DNA from: Streptomyces sp. CC208A
Lineage (GTDB): Bacteria; Actinomycetota; Actinomycetes; Streptomycetales; Streptomycetaceae
Reading direction: 5' to 3'
Assembly (NCBI RefSeq): GCF_030010625.1
Contig: NZ_JASCXN010000003.1
Span: 124,001 to 188,000 of the forward strand
Length of the DNA stretch: 64,000 nucleotides
The translations under genes were made by a program, and so were the position numbers. Below, in pieces: positions 52,350 to 61,374 of this stretch (positions within the stretch are counted from its first letter, which is position 1; each line of letters begins with the position of its first letter). The notes beneath the pieces were generated by a model that searched no databases, was not told where the DNA came from, and saw only the letters and a program-made list of their open reading frames with translations.

Positions 52350-53516
52350 TCACGCGCCCCAGCCGGCCTGGGCGCCGCCGACGCGCTCGGCGGCGATCCG
52401 CTCCAGGCGGCCGGAGCGGAGGGTGGCGGCGAGCGGGTCCGGGTCGAGGCCCTGCTCCTCGCGGAGTTCGCGCAGCAGCGGGCGTACGTCGGTGTCGTAG
52501 GCGTCCATCAGGACGGCGTTGGCGCCGAGCACGTCGCCGGAGCGCTGGGCGGCGGCGAGGGCGTCGGCGTCGACGAGGAGGGCCTTGGCGGTGGCCTCCT
52601 GCACGTTCATCACGGAACGGATGACGGCGGGGACCTTCGCCTCGACGTTGTGGCACTGGTCGAGCATGAAGGCGATGCCCGCCTCGGGGGCCAGGCCGCC
52701 GCCCCGGACCACCTCGTGCATGATCCTGAAGAGCTGGAAGGGGTCGGCGGCGCCGGCCATCAGGTCGTCGTCGGCGTAGAAGCGGGAGTTGAAGTCGAAG
52801 CCGCCGAGCTTCCCCCGGCGCAGCAGCAGGGCGACGATGAACTCGATGTTGGTGCCCGGCGCGTGGTGGCCGGTGTCCACCACGACCTGTGCCCGGGGGC
52901 CGAGTTCGAGGCAGTGGGCGTAGGCGGTTCCCCAGTCCGGGACGTCGGTGGTGTAGAAGGCGGGCTCGAAGAACTTGTACTCCAGGAGCAGCCGCCGGCC
53001 GTCCCCGAGCCGTCCGTAGACCTCCGACAGCGCCTCCGCGAGCCGCTCCTGACGAGCCGTCATGTCATCCTGGCCGGGGTAGTTGGTGCCGTCCGCGAAC
53101 CACAGCTTCAGATCCGTCGACCCGGTCGCGTCCATGATGTCGACGCATTCGAGGAGGTGGTTCACCGCCCTGCGGCGGACCCGTGCGTCCGGGTGGCAGA
53201 CGCTGCCCAGCCGGTAGTCGTCCTCCTGGAAGGTGTTGGAGTTGATCGCGCCCAGCTCCAGACCCCGCTCCTTCGCGTACGCGGCGAGGGCGGCGTAGTC
53301 GTCGACCCGGTCCCACGGGATGTGCAGGGAGACCTTCGGGGCGACGCCGGTGCGGGCGTGCACCTCGGCCGCGTCGTCGAGCTTCTCGTACGGGTCCCGG
53401 GGCACGCCGGGCTGGGTGAACACCTTGAAGCGGGTGCCGGAGTTCCCGTAGCCCCAGGAGGGGGTCTCGATCCGCTGGGCGGCGAGGGTGGCCTTCACGG
53501 CGGCGATGTCGGGCAT
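52350..53516 (-). CDS. rhaI: L-rhamnose isomerase (RhaI type)
   Basis: TIM-barrel isomerase of 388 residues related to Pseudomonas stutzeri-type enzymes: IETPSWGYGNSGTRFKVFTQ, SLHIPWDRVDDY, LKLWFADGTNYPGQDDM, VVVDTGHHAPGTNIEF and FDFNSRFYADDDL carry the metal-binding His, Glu and Asp. First gene of the operon. ATG at 53516 has GAGG 5 bases upstream. An ATG at 53558 lies inside the AATGAATCGATTCATT operator and so is rejected as start. Confidence 0.94.
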   Translation of the reverse strand: MPDIAAVKATLAAQRIETPSWGYGNSGTRFKVFTQPGVPRDPYEKLDDAAEVHARTGVAPKVSLHIPWDRVDDYAALAAYAKERGLELGAINSNTFQEDDYRLGSVCHPDARVRRRAVNHLLECVDIMDATGSTDLKLWFADGTNYPGQDDMTARQERLAEALSEVYGRLGDGRRLLLEYKFFEPAFYTTDVPDWGTAYAHCLELGPRAQVVVDTGHHAPGTNIEFIVALLLRRGKLGGFDFNSRFYADDDLMAGAADPFQLFRIMHEVVRGGGLAPEAGIAFMLDQCHNVEAKVPAVIRSVMNVQEATAKALLVDADALAAAQRSGDVLGANAVLMDAYDTDVRPLLRELREEQGLDPDPLAATLRSGRLERIAAERVGGAQAGWGA

Positions 53517-53543
53517 GTCCACCTCGGTGAGTTCAGAGTGTTC

Positions 53544-53559
53544 AATGAATCGATTCATT
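53544..53559. promoter_or_regulatory. RhaR operator, perfect palindrome AATGAATCGATTCATT
   Basis: 16-bp perfect palindrome 28 bases upstream of the rhaI start, between the divergent rhaI and rhaM genes. The central CGAT and TGAATCGATTCA core is LacI-like; the LacI gene at 54171 is the natural candidate. Confidence 0.8.
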
Positions 53560-53647
53560 CCCGGTGGAAGCTAGTGTGCACCCAAGGTGCCGTCAAGGTC
53601 CTTGACCGTTGCCGTGGCGCCGATCTAGCGTCCGGAGGGAAGAAATC

Positions 53648-53659
53648 TGAAACATTTCA
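53648..53659. promoter_or_regulatory. second rha operator TGAAACATTTCA
   Basis: Near-palindrome (10 of 12) 30 bases upstream of rhaM, on the rhaM side of the divergent region. It resembles the main site in its TGAA...TTCA arms. Confidence 0.55.
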
Positions 53660-53688
53660 TTCACTGCCTCTGATCCGAGGAGCCCGCC

Positions 53689-54009
53689 GTGCAGAGGGTC
53701 TGTTTCCTGCTGAAGGTCCGCGCCGAGCGCGCCGAGGAGTACCGGGCGCGCCACGTCGAGGTGTGGCAGGAGATGCGCGACGCGCTCACCGCCGCCGGCT
53801 GGCGCGACTACTCCCTCTTCCTGCGGGAGGACGGCCTCCTCGTCGGCTATCTGGAGACCGAGGACTTCGACGCGGCCCGCGCCGCCATGGAGGCCGCCGA
53901 CGTGAACGCGCGCTGGCAGGCCGAGACGGCCGGCTTCTTCGAGGAGCTCGACGGGCGGCGGCCGGACGAGGCGATGCGCCCGCTGACCGAGGTCTTCCAC
54001 CTCGCGTGA
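53689..54009 (+). CDS. rhaM: L-rhamnose mutarotase
   Basis: Small ferredoxin-like protein of 106 residues: VCFLLKVRAERAEEYRARHV, EVWQEMRDALTAAGWRDYSL, then the active Trp/His area (NARWQAETAGFFEELDGRRP). It speeds the alpha/beta interconversion of rhamnose so that RhaI gets its preferred anomer. GTG start has GAGGAG 7 bases upstream. Divergent from rhaI. Confidence 0.93.
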   Translation: MQRVCFLLKVRAERAEEYRARHVEVWQEMRDALTAAGWRDYSLFLREDGLLVGYLETEDFDAARAAMEAADVNARWQAETAGFFEELDGRRPDEAMRPLTEVFHLA

Positions 54010-54170
54010 GCGGAGCCGTACATGTGAGTGGAGCCGTACAGGAACGGGCTGTGCGGAGGGAGCCGTACGTGCGCGAGCGGGCCGCATAGGATGCGACAGG
54101 TGGCGGCGACCCCGGGCGGACGGGGCGGCAGGGGCAGGACGGACGACCAGGTGGGACGCAGGTGGGACGG

Positions 54171-55199
54171 GTGACGGGCGCCGCGCGGACGGTCGGGATC
54201 AAGGACGTGGCCCGGGAGGCCGGCGTCTCCGTCGGCACCGTCTCCAACGTGATCAACCAGCCCGACCGGGTCTCCCCGGCGACCCTGGAACACGTCCGCC
54301 GGGTCATCGACCGGCTCGGCTACGTGCGCAGCGAGTCCGCCCGCCAGCTGAGGGCCGGCCGCAGCCGGATCATGGCGCTGCTCGTCCTCGACATGGGCAA
54401 CCCCTTCTTCGTGGACATCGCGCGCGGCGCCGAGCGCACCGCCCGCGCCGCCGGGCTCGGCGTCATGGTCTGCAACAGCGACCAGAACCCCGGCGATGAG
54501 GCCGACTACCTCTCCCTCTTCGCCGAGCAGCGGGTCCGGGGCGTCCTCGTCACCCCCGCCGACCCCAGCGGCGACAACCTCCGCGACTTCCGCCGGCACG
54601 GCATCCCCTACGTCCTGGTCGACCGGGTCGGCGGGGACGGAGGCGGCTGCTCGGTCTCCGTCGACGACGTCGCCGGCGGCTCCCTCGCGATCCGCCACCT
54701 CGCCGCCACCGGCCACCGCTCCTTCGCGTACGTCAGCGGCCCCGACCGCCTCCAGCAGGTGCGGGACCGCCGCGAGGGCGCGCTGCTCGCCCTCGCCGAG
54801 GCGGGCCTGCCCGCCACCGCCCTCCAGGAGATCCCGGCCGACCGGCTCGACGTGGCCTCGGGGCGGGACGCCGGCTCCCGGCTGCTCGGCCTCGCCGATC
54901 GCCCGACCGCCGTCTTCTGCGCCAACGACCTGCTGGCCCTCGGTGTCCTCCAGGCGCTGTACGCGGCCGGGGTGCGGGTCCCGGAGGACATGGCGATCGT
55001 CGGCTACGACGACATCGAGTTCGCGGCCGCCGCCACCGTGCCGCTCACCTCCGTGCGCCAGCCGGCCCTGATCCTGGGGGCCAAGGCCGCCGAACTGCTC
55101 CTGGAGGAGACCGGCGAGGCGGCGGCGGAGCACCGGCACCGGCAGGTGGTGCTCCAGCCGGAGCTGGTCGTCCGCCGCTCCACCCTCTCCGGTCGCTGA
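54171..55199 (+). CDS. rhaR: LacI-family regulator of rhamnose genes
   Basis: Regulator of 342 residues: HTH GIKDVAREAGVSVGTVSNVI and hinge YVRSESARQLRAGRS, effector domain (VLDMGNPFFVDIARGAERTA, VFCANDLLALGVLQ, IVGYDDIEFAAAATVPLTSV). GTG at 54171 has an AGGTGGGA site 3-10 bases upstream; 54162 is also possible. Its place after rhaM and beside the palindromes at 53544 and 53648 makes control of rhaI-rhaEW-rhaB-lutABC likely. It also borders xylA. Confidence 0.9.
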   Translation: MTGAARTVGIKDVAREAGVSVGTVSNVINQPDRVSPATLEHVRRVIDRLGYVRSESARQLRAGRSRIMALLVLDMGNPFFVDIARGAERTARAAGLGVMVCNSDQNPGDEADYLSLFAEQRVRGVLVTPADPSGDNLRDFRRHGIPYVLVDRVGGDGGGCSVSVDDVAGGSLAIRHLAATGHRSFAYVSGPDRLQQVRDRREGALLALAEAGLPATALQEIPADRLDVASGRDAGSRLLGLADRPTAVFCANDLLALGVLQALYAAGVRVPEDMAIVGYDDIEFAAAATVPLTSVRQPALILGAKAAELLLEETGEAAAEHRHRQVVLQPELVVRRSTLSGR

Positions 55200-55223
55200 C
55201 GGCCGCCGCCCCGGGAGCAGGCC

Positions 55224-56396
55224 TCAGGGCCGTACGCCCAACAGGTGCTCCAGGGCGAGCTGGTCGAGCCGCTCGAAGGCCATCGAGCGGGCGGCGGCCG
55301 CGTCCACGTCGAAGGTCTCGTACGCGGTCGGGTCGGCCAGCAGCTCGGCAAGGCCCTCGCCGGCGGTCGGCACGGCCAGTTCGGGCAGCCGGGAGGCGGC
55401 CAGGGCCTCCCGGACCTCCGGGTCGGCGCGGAAGGCGGCGGCCCGCTCCTTGAGGATCAGGTAGTTGCGCATGCAGTTCCTCGCCGACTCCCAGACCCCG
55501 TCGAAGCCGTCGGTGCGCACCGGCTTGAAGTCGAAGTGGCGCGGTCCGGTGTAGCCGGCCGACTCCAACAGGTCGACGAGCCAGAACGCCTGGCGCAGAT
55601 CGCCCGCGCCGAACCGGAAGTCCTGGTCGTACTTGATGCCGGACTGGCCGTTGAGGTCGATGTGGAAGAGCTTGCCCGCCCACAGGGCCTGCGCGATCCC
55701 GTGCGGGAAGTTGAGCCCCGCCATCTGCTCGTGGCCCGTCTCCGGGTTCACGCCCACGAGTTCGGGCCGCTCCAGGCGCTCGATGAAGGCGAGGGCGTGG
55801 CCGACGGTCGGCAGCAGGATGTCGCCGCGGGGCTCGTTCGGCTTGGGCTCGATCGCGAACCGGAGGTCGTACCCCTGCTCGGCGACGTACTGGCCGAGCA
55901 GGTCGAAGGCCTCCTTCATCCGGTCCAGGGCCACCCGCACGTCCTTGGCCGCGCCGGACTCGGCGCCCTCGCGCCCGCCCCAGGCGACGTACACCCGCGC
56001 GCCGAGCTCCACGGCCAGATCGATGTTCCGGATCGTCTTGCGCAGCGCGTAGCGGCGCACGTCCCGGTCGTTGGCGGTGAAGGCGCCGTCCTTGAAGACC
56101 GGGTGGGCGAAGAGGTTGGTGGTGGCCATGGGGACCTGGAGGCCGGTGCGGTCCAGGGCGTCCCGGAACCGCTTCACGGCGGCCTCGCGCTCCCCCTCCG
56201 GCGCGCCGAAGGGGATGAGGTCGTCGTCGTGGAAGGTGACGCCGTACGCCCCCAGGGCGGCCAGCCGCTCGACCGACTCGACCGGGTCGAGGGCGGGGCG
56301 GGTCGCGTCGCCGAAGGGGTCGCGGCCCTGCCAGCCGACGGTCCACAGACCGAAGGTGAACCGGTCCTCGGGGGTGGGGGAGAAGCGCTCGGGCAT
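55224..56396 (-). CDS. xylA: xylose isomerase
   Basis: Enzyme of 390 residues converting D-xylose to D-xylulose, close in length to the well-known Streptomyces glucose isomerases. [20 protein letters not shown] is the usual N-terminus; His56 in [10 protein letters not shown] starts ring opening; metal ligands lie in [44 protein letters not shown] and [11 protein letters not shown] at 56396 has GAAGGA upstream. Divergent from xylB with 152 bases between. Confidence 0.97.
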   Translation of the reverse strand: MPERFSPTPEDRFTFGLWTVGWQGRDPFGDATRPALDPVESVERLAALGAYGVTFHDDDLIPFGAPEGEREAAVKRFRDALDRTGLQVPMATTNLFAHPVFKDGAFTANDRDVRRYALRKTIRNIDLAVELGARVYVAWGGREGAESGAAKDVRVALDRMKEAFDLLGQYVAEQGYDLRFAIEPKPNEPRGDILLPTVGHALAFIERLERPELVGVNPETGHEQMAGLNFPHGIAQALWAGKLFHIDLNGQSGIKYDQDFRFGAGDLRQAFWLVDLLESAGYTGPRHFDFKPVRTDGFDGVWESARNCMRNYLILKERAAAFRADPEVREALAASRLPELAVPTAGEGLAELLADPTAYETFDVDAAAARSMAFERLDQLALEHLLGVRP

Positions 56397-56548
56397 GGTG
56401 ATCCTTCTTCTGCGGATTGCCGATGGCTGCTGACGGGCTGCTGACGGAGCTGGCGGCCAGATTTGTTTTCTGCGATAACTAATACGCCACCGGCGCCGCG
56501 CGGCGCCAGACCCGAACCGAGTGAGAAGAAGTGGGAAGAGGTGAGGAC

Positions 56549-58027
56549 GTGTCCGTGAGCCGCTCCGTCGTGATCGGTGTGGACAGCTCCACGCAGTCCG
56601 CCAAGGCCGTCGCCGTCGACGCCGCCACCGGCGAGGTCCTCGGCATCGGCCGCGCCCCGCACACCGTCACCGGCACCGGCGGCGCCCGCGAGAGCGACCC
56701 CGAGGAGTGGTGGACCGCTCTGGTCACCGCCGTCCGCGCGGCGGTACGCACAGCGGGCATCGCCCCGGAGGCGGTCACCGGCATCGCCGTCGCCGGACAG
56801 CAGCACGGGCTCGTGGTGCTCGGCTCCGGCCACCGGCCGCTGCGCCCCGCCCTCCTCTGGAACGACACCCGCTCCGCCCCTCAGGCCGCCGCCCTCACCG
56901 AGCGCCTCGGCGGCCCGAAGGCCTGGCTGGACCGGACCGGCTCCGTCCCCGTCGCCTCCATGACCGCCGCCAAGTGGCAGTGGCTGCGCGAGCACGAACC
57001 CCACCACGCCGAGGCCGCCACCGCCGTCCGCCTCCCGCACGACCTGCTCACCGAGCGCCTCTCGGGCGAGGCCGTCACCGACCCCGGCGACGCCTCGGGC
57101 ACCTGCTGGTACGCCACCGCCGACGGCGCCTACGACGCCCGCCTCCTGGACCTCCTCGGCCTCGACGCGGCGCGGCTCCCGGTGGTGGCCCCCGCCGGCG
57201 CCACCCGCGCCGGCGGCCTGACCGCTGCCGCCACCGAGGCCCTGGGCCTGCCCCGTACGGTCGCCGTCGCCGCCGGCACCGGCGACAACATGGCGGCCGC
57301 CGTCGGCCTCGGCCTCGGCGCCGCCGGCCTCCTCGACCACCCGGTCGTCAGCCTCGGCACCTCCGGCACCGTCTTCGCCGCGACCCGCACCCGCCCCGCC
57401 GACCCCGCCCTCGCGGGCTTCGCCGCCACCGACGGCACGTATCTGCCCCTCGGCTGCACCCTCAACTGCACGCTCGCCGTGGACCGTTTCGCCACGCTCC
57501 TCGGCCTCGACCGCGAGGACGCACGTCCCGGCGGAGAGACGGTCGTCCTCCCGTACCTCGACGGCGAACGCACCCCCGACCTGCCCGCCGCCTCCGGCCT
57601 CGTCACCGGCCTGCGGCACACGACCGACCCCCGTGCGGTCCTCGGCGCCGCCTACGAGGGCGCCGCCTTCACCGTGCTCCGCGCCCTCGACGGCCTCCTC
57701 GCCGCCTGCGGCCTCGACCCCGCGGACCCGGCCGTACGCGACCGGCCGCTGCGCCTGATCGGCGGCGGCGCCCGAGGCAGGACCTGGACCGACACCGTCC
57801 GCCGCCTCTCCGGCCGCCCCCTCGTCGTCCCCGCCGCCGACGAACTCGTCGCCCTGGGCGCCGCCGCCCTCGCCGCGGGCGCGGCGACCGGCGAGGACCC
57901 GGTGGCCGTCGCGACCGCCTGGGGTACCGGCACGGGACGGACCCTGGAGGCCGTCCCCCGCGACGAGGAGACCTGGCGGCGGATCGAGGGGGTGCTGACG
58001 GTGGCGACGCCCGGGTTGCTGGCCTGA
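56549..58027 (+). CDS. xylB: xylulokinase
   Basis: FGGY kinase of 492 residues phosphorylating D-xylulose. [20 protein letters not shown] is the N-terminal phosphate loop; [17 protein letters not shown] and [20 protein letters not shown] are xylulokinase marks; the ATP site shows [10 protein letters not shown] and [14 protein letters not shown] at 56549 has GAGGTGAG close upstream. The divergent region contains an AT-rich patch (about 56459-56486) likely to hold the two promoters and a regulator site. Confidence 0.95.
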   Translation: MSVSRSVVIGVDSSTQSAKAVAVDAATGEVLGIGRAPHTVTGTGGARESDPEEWWTALVTAVRAAVRTAGIAPEAVTGIAVAGQQHGLVVLGSGHRPLRPALLWNDTRSAPQAAALTERLGGPKAWLDRTGSVPVASMTAAKWQWLREHEPHHAEAATAVRLPHDLLTERLSGEAVTDPGDASGTCWYATADGAYDARLLDLLGLDAARLPVVAPAGATRAGGLTAAATEALGLPRTVAVAAGTGDNMAAAVGLGLGAAGLLDHPVVSLGTSGTVFAATRTRPADPALAGFAATDGTYLPLGCTLNCTLAVDRFATLLGLDREDARPGGETVVLPYLDGERTPDLPAASGLVTGLRHTTDPRAVLGAAYEGAAFTVLRALDGLLAACGLDPADPAVRDRPLRLIGGGARGRTWTDTVRRLSGRPLVVPAADELVALGAAALAAGAATGEDPVAVATAWGTGTGRTLEAVPRDEETWRRIEGVLTVATPGLLA

Positions 58028-58044
58028 GGGGGATCGCCCCCCTC
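58026..58044. terminator. hairpin after xylB
   Basis: GAGGGGG (58026-58032) pairs with CCCCCTC (58038-58044) around a short loop, right at the xylB stop and before the convergent small gene at 58064. Confidence 0.6.
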
Positions 58045-58063
58045 CTCCCGACGGGAGCCCGGC

Positions 58064-58297
58064 CTAGGCTTCCTCGCCCTTCACGTCCGTACCGTCAGTC
58101 TCGCCCGTCGCGTCGGTCTCGTCCGTGCTGTCGGTCTCGTCCGCGGTCTCGTCTGTGTCGTCGTCGCGCTGCTCGGCTTTCGCCGCGGCGAACTCCGCCG
58201 CCGCCGAGTAGGTCTCCGGGACCGACAGCAGGGCCGCCACGCCGCGCGCCGCCGCACTGGTCGCCCTCACCACGGCCTCCGCCAGTTCCTCCACCAT
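58064..58297 (-). CDS. small acidic-tailed protein, unknown function
   Basis: Protein of 77 residues: a helical start (MVEELAEAVVRATSAAARGV, ALLSVPETYSAAAEFAAAKA) and a long Asp/Glu/Thr tail of DETD-type repeats. ATG at 58297 follows GAGGGGG. No family recognised; the repetitive tail may be disordered. Confidence 0.6.
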   Translation of the reverse strand: MVEELAEAVVRATSAAARGVAALLSVPETYSAAAEFAAAKAEQRDDDTDETADETDSTDETDATGETDGTDVKGEEA

Positions 58298-58348
58298 CAA
58301 GGCCCCCTCGTTCCTCGGTACTACTCGGTAGTACGTCGTGCTTCACCC

Positions 58349-58990
58349 CTACTGACGTGCGGAGACGTCGAAAGGTTGAGCGGCCGGCGCGGTTTTCGCG
58401 GCGGCGACGAAGGCGCGGACCAGATCGTGGTCCTTCACGCCGGGCGCCGACTCCACGCCGCTGGAGACGTCCACGCCCCAGGGGCGGGCGGCGGCGATCG
58501 CCTCGGCGACGTTGGCGGGGGCGAGACCGCCCGCGAGGAGCCAGCGGCCCTCCGGGCGGGCCGCGTCCAGAAGCGAGAGGTCCCAGCGCGCGCCCGATCC
58601 CGCCCTGGGCGAGTCGAGCAGCAGCACCTCCTCGCCCAGCGCTCCCACCCGCGTGTCCGGCCCGTCGGCGAGGGCGGTCGCCCGCCACAGACGCGGGAAG
58701 ACCCCGGCGGCGGTCTCGAACTCCTCGCGGCCGTACGCCCGCCCGTGCAGCTGGAGCGCGTCGAAGCCCAGGCCGGCGGCGATCCGGGCGGCCTCGGCGG
58801 CCGGGGTGTCGTTGACGACGAGCACCGAGACCACGCCGTCCGGCACGTGCGCGACGAGCGCCGGCACACGGTCCCGGCCGAGCCCGCGGACACTGGTCCC
58901 GCTGATCACCAGGCCGATCGCGTCCGCGCCCGCCTCGGCGGCCACGTCGATGTCGGCGGTCGTGGCGAGCCCGCACACCTTGACGAACAC
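58349..58990 (-). CDS. trpF: phosphoribosylanthranilate isomerase-like protein
   Basis: TIM-barrel protein of 213 residues with TrpF marks: VFVKVCGLATTADIDVAAEA (catalytic Cys), ALQLHGRAYG, WLLAGGLAPANVAEAIAAAR and WGVDVSSGVESAPGVKDHDL. The usual SPR after the first strand pair is altered (VISGTSVRGLG). Streptomyces normally use the double-function PriA for this step and have no trpF, so this lone copy, not in a trp operon, is unexpected. GTG at 58990 has GAGGAG upstream. Could act in a side pathway or on another substrate. Confidence 0.85.
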   Translation of the reverse strand: MFVKVCGLATTADIDVAAEAGADAIGLVISGTSVRGLGRDRVPALVAHVPDGVVSVLVVNDTPAAEAARIAAGLGFDALQLHGRAYGREEFETAAGVFPRLWRATALADGPDTRVGALGEEVLLLDSPRAGSGARWDLSLLDAARPEGRWLLAGGLAPANVAEAIAAARPWGVDVSSGVESAPGVKDHDLVRAFVAAAKTAPAAQPFDVSARQ

Positions 58991-59028
58991 TCTGTCGCTC
59001 CTCTGCTCCCGTCCCGGCGCCGTCGAGC

Positions 59029-59973
59029 CTACTGACCGCGCCCGGCGGCGTCGATCCGCCGCTGGTGGACCCGCAGGTGGAGGGTGGCCAGGTCGAGCAG
59101 CGGGGTCGGCACGCCCAGGGCGCGGGCCCGCGCGGTCAGGTCGCCGAAGAGGTGCTCGACCTCGGTCGGCCGGCCCGCCGTCAGGTCCCGGTAGAGGGAG
59201 GGGACCATCGGGGAGCCGGGGGCCGCGACCACGGCGAGCGTCGCCGCCCGCTCCTCCTCCGGCACCGGGTGCCCGGCCGCCGTGGCCACCGCCGCCGCCT
59301 CCGCCAGGACGGCGGGGCCCAGCTCGGGCCCGCCGGGCGCGTCGTACACCTCGCCGACCGTGCCGCGCATCAGGCTCGTCACCGCGCCGATCGTGGTGAT
59401 GAAGACCCACTTGTGCCACATCGCGGTGACGATCGACGCGGGCACGGGCGCGTCGATGCCCGCCGCCTCCAGGACGGTACGGATCTCCTTCACGCGCGGC
59501 GAGACCACGCCGTCCCGCTCGCCGAGGGCGAGGTGCGCCAGCGGCGCGAGGCGCCGGATCACCCCCGTCCCGTCCAGCGTCGTCACCACCTTCGCGACCC
59601 CGCCGAGGACGGCCCCCGCGCCCAACCGGGCCTCCATGGCGTCGAGATGGGCCATGCCGTTCAGCAAGGGCAGCACCGCCGTGCCCGGGCCGGTGAACGG
59701 GGCCAGGTCCGTGAGGGCCGCGTCCAGGGCGGTGGACTTCACCCCGAACAGGACGAGGTCGTACGCGTCGCCCGCCGGCCCCTCGCCGGCCGTGATGAGC
59801 CGGGGCGCGTCCAGCACCCACTCCTCGTCCCGGCCCACCACCCGCAGTCCGCCCTCCCGCAGCGCCGCCGCGCGGGCGGGCCGGACCAGGAAGGTGACGT
59901 CCTGCCCGGAGCGGGCCAGCATCGTGCCGAAATAGCCACCGGTGGCACCGGCGCCGACGACCAGGATCTTCAT
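59029..59973 (-). CDS. panE: 2-dehydropantoate 2-reductase (ApbA/PanE family)
   Basis: NADPH-dependent ketopantoate reductase family, 314 residues. ILVVGAGATGGYFGTMLARS is the cofactor loop, LVLFGVKSTALDAAL and LPLLNGMAHLDAMEARLG the conserved Lys/Asn region, and AMWHKWVFITTIGAVTSLMR the catalytic Lys helix. ATG at 59973 has GAAGGGA upstream. Members also reduce other keto acids, so a role in pantothenate synthesis is likely but not certain. 38 bases before trpF on the same strand. Confidence 0.88.
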   Translation of the reverse strand: MKILVVGAGATGGYFGTMLARSGQDVTFLVRPARAAALREGGLRVVGRDEEWVLDAPRLITAGEGPAGDAYDLVLFGVKSTALDAALTDLAPFTGPGTAVLPLLNGMAHLDAMEARLGAGAVLGGVAKVVTTLDGTGVIRRLAPLAHLALGERDGVVSPRVKEIRTVLEAAGIDAPVPASIVTAMWHKWVFITTIGAVTSLMRGTVGEVYDAPGGPELGPAVLAEAAAVATAAGHPVPEEERAATLAVVAAPGSPMVPSLYRDLTAGRPTEVEHLFGDLTARARALGVPTPLLDLATLHLRVHQRRIDAAGRGQ

Positions 59974-60030
59974 GGGGGTTCCCTTCGGGGAAGCGTGCGA
60001 GACGGTCTGGACGGCAGCGTAACCCATAAG

Positions 60031-60045
60031 GTTCATTCATTGAAC
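60031..60045. promoter_or_regulatory. inverted repeat GTTCATTCATTGAAC
   Basis: Arms GTTCA and TGAAC with a 5-base centre, in the divergent region between panE (start 59973) and the ROK gene (60124). Possible site of the ROK regulator. Confidence 0.5.
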
Positions 60046-60123
60046 TGACTGGAGGGGGGGGTGCGGGGGGCCTGAGGAAGCGTTTCTGTTCGCGTGGAAG
60101 GGGCGACTAGGCTCTCGCTCACC

Positions 60124-61320
60124 ATGAACCAGCCCACGGAACCCAAGGCCGACAAGTCGGGCGTGCGCCGGCACAACCTGAGCCTCGTCCTCAGGACCGT
60201 CCACGACGCGGGCGAGACCACCCGGGCCGCCGTCGCCGCCCGCGTCGGGCTCACCCGGCCCGCCGTCTCCTCCCTCGTGGAACAACTCCTCGACCTCGGG
60301 TTCCTGGTCGAGTCCGGCAAGACCTTCAGCGGCCAGGCCGGCCGCCCCGGCACCGTCCTCAAACCGGCCGTGACCGGCCCCGCCGGCCTCGGCGTCGAGA
60401 TCAACGTCGCCTATGTCGCCGTCTGCCTCGTGGACCTCACCGGCGCCGACCGGATCCGCCGCACCGTACGGCTCGACAACCGCGCCGCCGCCCCCGAGGT
60501 CCTCGCCCGCGCCGCCGCCGTCGCCGCCGAGGCGCTCGCCGAGGCCGAGACCCTCGGCCTGGAGCCGGCCGGCGCCGCCCTCGCCCTGCCCGGCCTGGTC
60601 TCCGACGGCACCGTCCGGCAGGCCCCCAACCTCGGCTGGCACGACACCCCCGCCGAGCGCCTCTTCGGCGACGCTCTCGCCGCGCTGCGGCCCGCCGTCC
60701 GCCGGCTCCCCGTCGCCTCCGACAACGAGGCCAACATGGCGGCCCTCGCCGAACTCCGCTTCGGCGCCCCCGACGCCCCCCGCACCTTCCTCCACCTCAC
60801 CGGCGAGACCGGCGTCGGCGGCGCCGTCGTCGTTCACGGCGAACTCCTGCGCGGCGCCCACGGCTTCGCCGGCGAGATCGGCCACCTCGTCGTCGACGCC
60901 GAAGGTCCCCGCTGCCGCTGCGGCTCGCGCGGCTGCCTGGAGCAGTACGCCGGTCAGGCCGCGCTGCTGAGCGCGGCGGACGCCGCCGACGTCGACGAGC
61001 TCGCCGCCCGCGCCGAGCACCGCGACCCCCGCGCCCTCGCGGCCCTCGCGGAGGCCGGCCGGATGCTCGGCCGGGCCCTCTCCGGCGCGGTCAACCTCCT
61101 CGACCCCGAGGTGGTCGTCCTCGGCGGCATCTACCCCCGGCTGATGCCCTGGCTGACCCCGGCCGTCACCGCGGAACTCGCCGAGCGGGTCGTCTCCGGC
61201 CTCTGGCCCCCCGACGCCCGCCGTCTGCGCGCCGCCTCCCCCGCCACGGACGCGGCCCGCGGCGCCGCCGCCCTCGTCCTCCACGACATCCTCGCCGACC
61301 CCCTCGCCCACACCCGCTGA
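60124..61320 (+). CDS. ROK-family regulator, probable xylose regulator
   Basis: Protein of 398 residues. Winged helix at about 15-75 (LVLRTVHDAGETTRAAVAAR, VGLTRPAVSSLVEQLLDLGF) and a ROK sugar-kinase-like domain (GLGVEINVAYVAVCLVDLTG, HLTGETGVGGAVVVHGELLR) with the zinc motif CRCGSRGCLEQYAG. The type is that of XylR-like ROK repressors and xylAB lies 2 kb away, but control of xylAB is an inference. ATG at 60124; a start 30 bases earlier is less likely. Confidence 0.9.
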   Translation: MNQPTEPKADKSGVRRHNLSLVLRTVHDAGETTRAAVAARVGLTRPAVSSLVEQLLDLGFLVESGKTFSGQAGRPGTVLKPAVTGPAGLGVEINVAYVAVCLVDLTGADRIRRTVRLDNRAAAPEVLARAAAVAAEALAEAETLGLEPAGAALALPGLVSDGTVRQAPNLGWHDTPAERLFGDALAALRPAVRRLPVASDNEANMAALAELRFGAPDAPRTFLHLTGETGVGGAVVVHGELLRGAHGFAGEIGHLVVDAEGPRCRCGSRGCLEQYAGQAALLSAADAADVDELAARAEHRDPRALAALAEAGRMLGRALSGAVNLLDPEVVVLGGIYPRLMPWLTPAVTAELAERVVSGLWPPDARRLRAASPATDAARGAAALVLHDILADPLAHTR

Positions 61321-61374
61321 CGCCCGGAGGAAAAGGGCAGGTGGGAGCGGGGACGAGGCCGTTAGGGTGCGGGA

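Noticed and set aside
52350..53558. Longer rhaI starting at 53558
   Set aside because: The extra codons are the operator palindrome itself and family members begin near the MPDIAAVKA segment.
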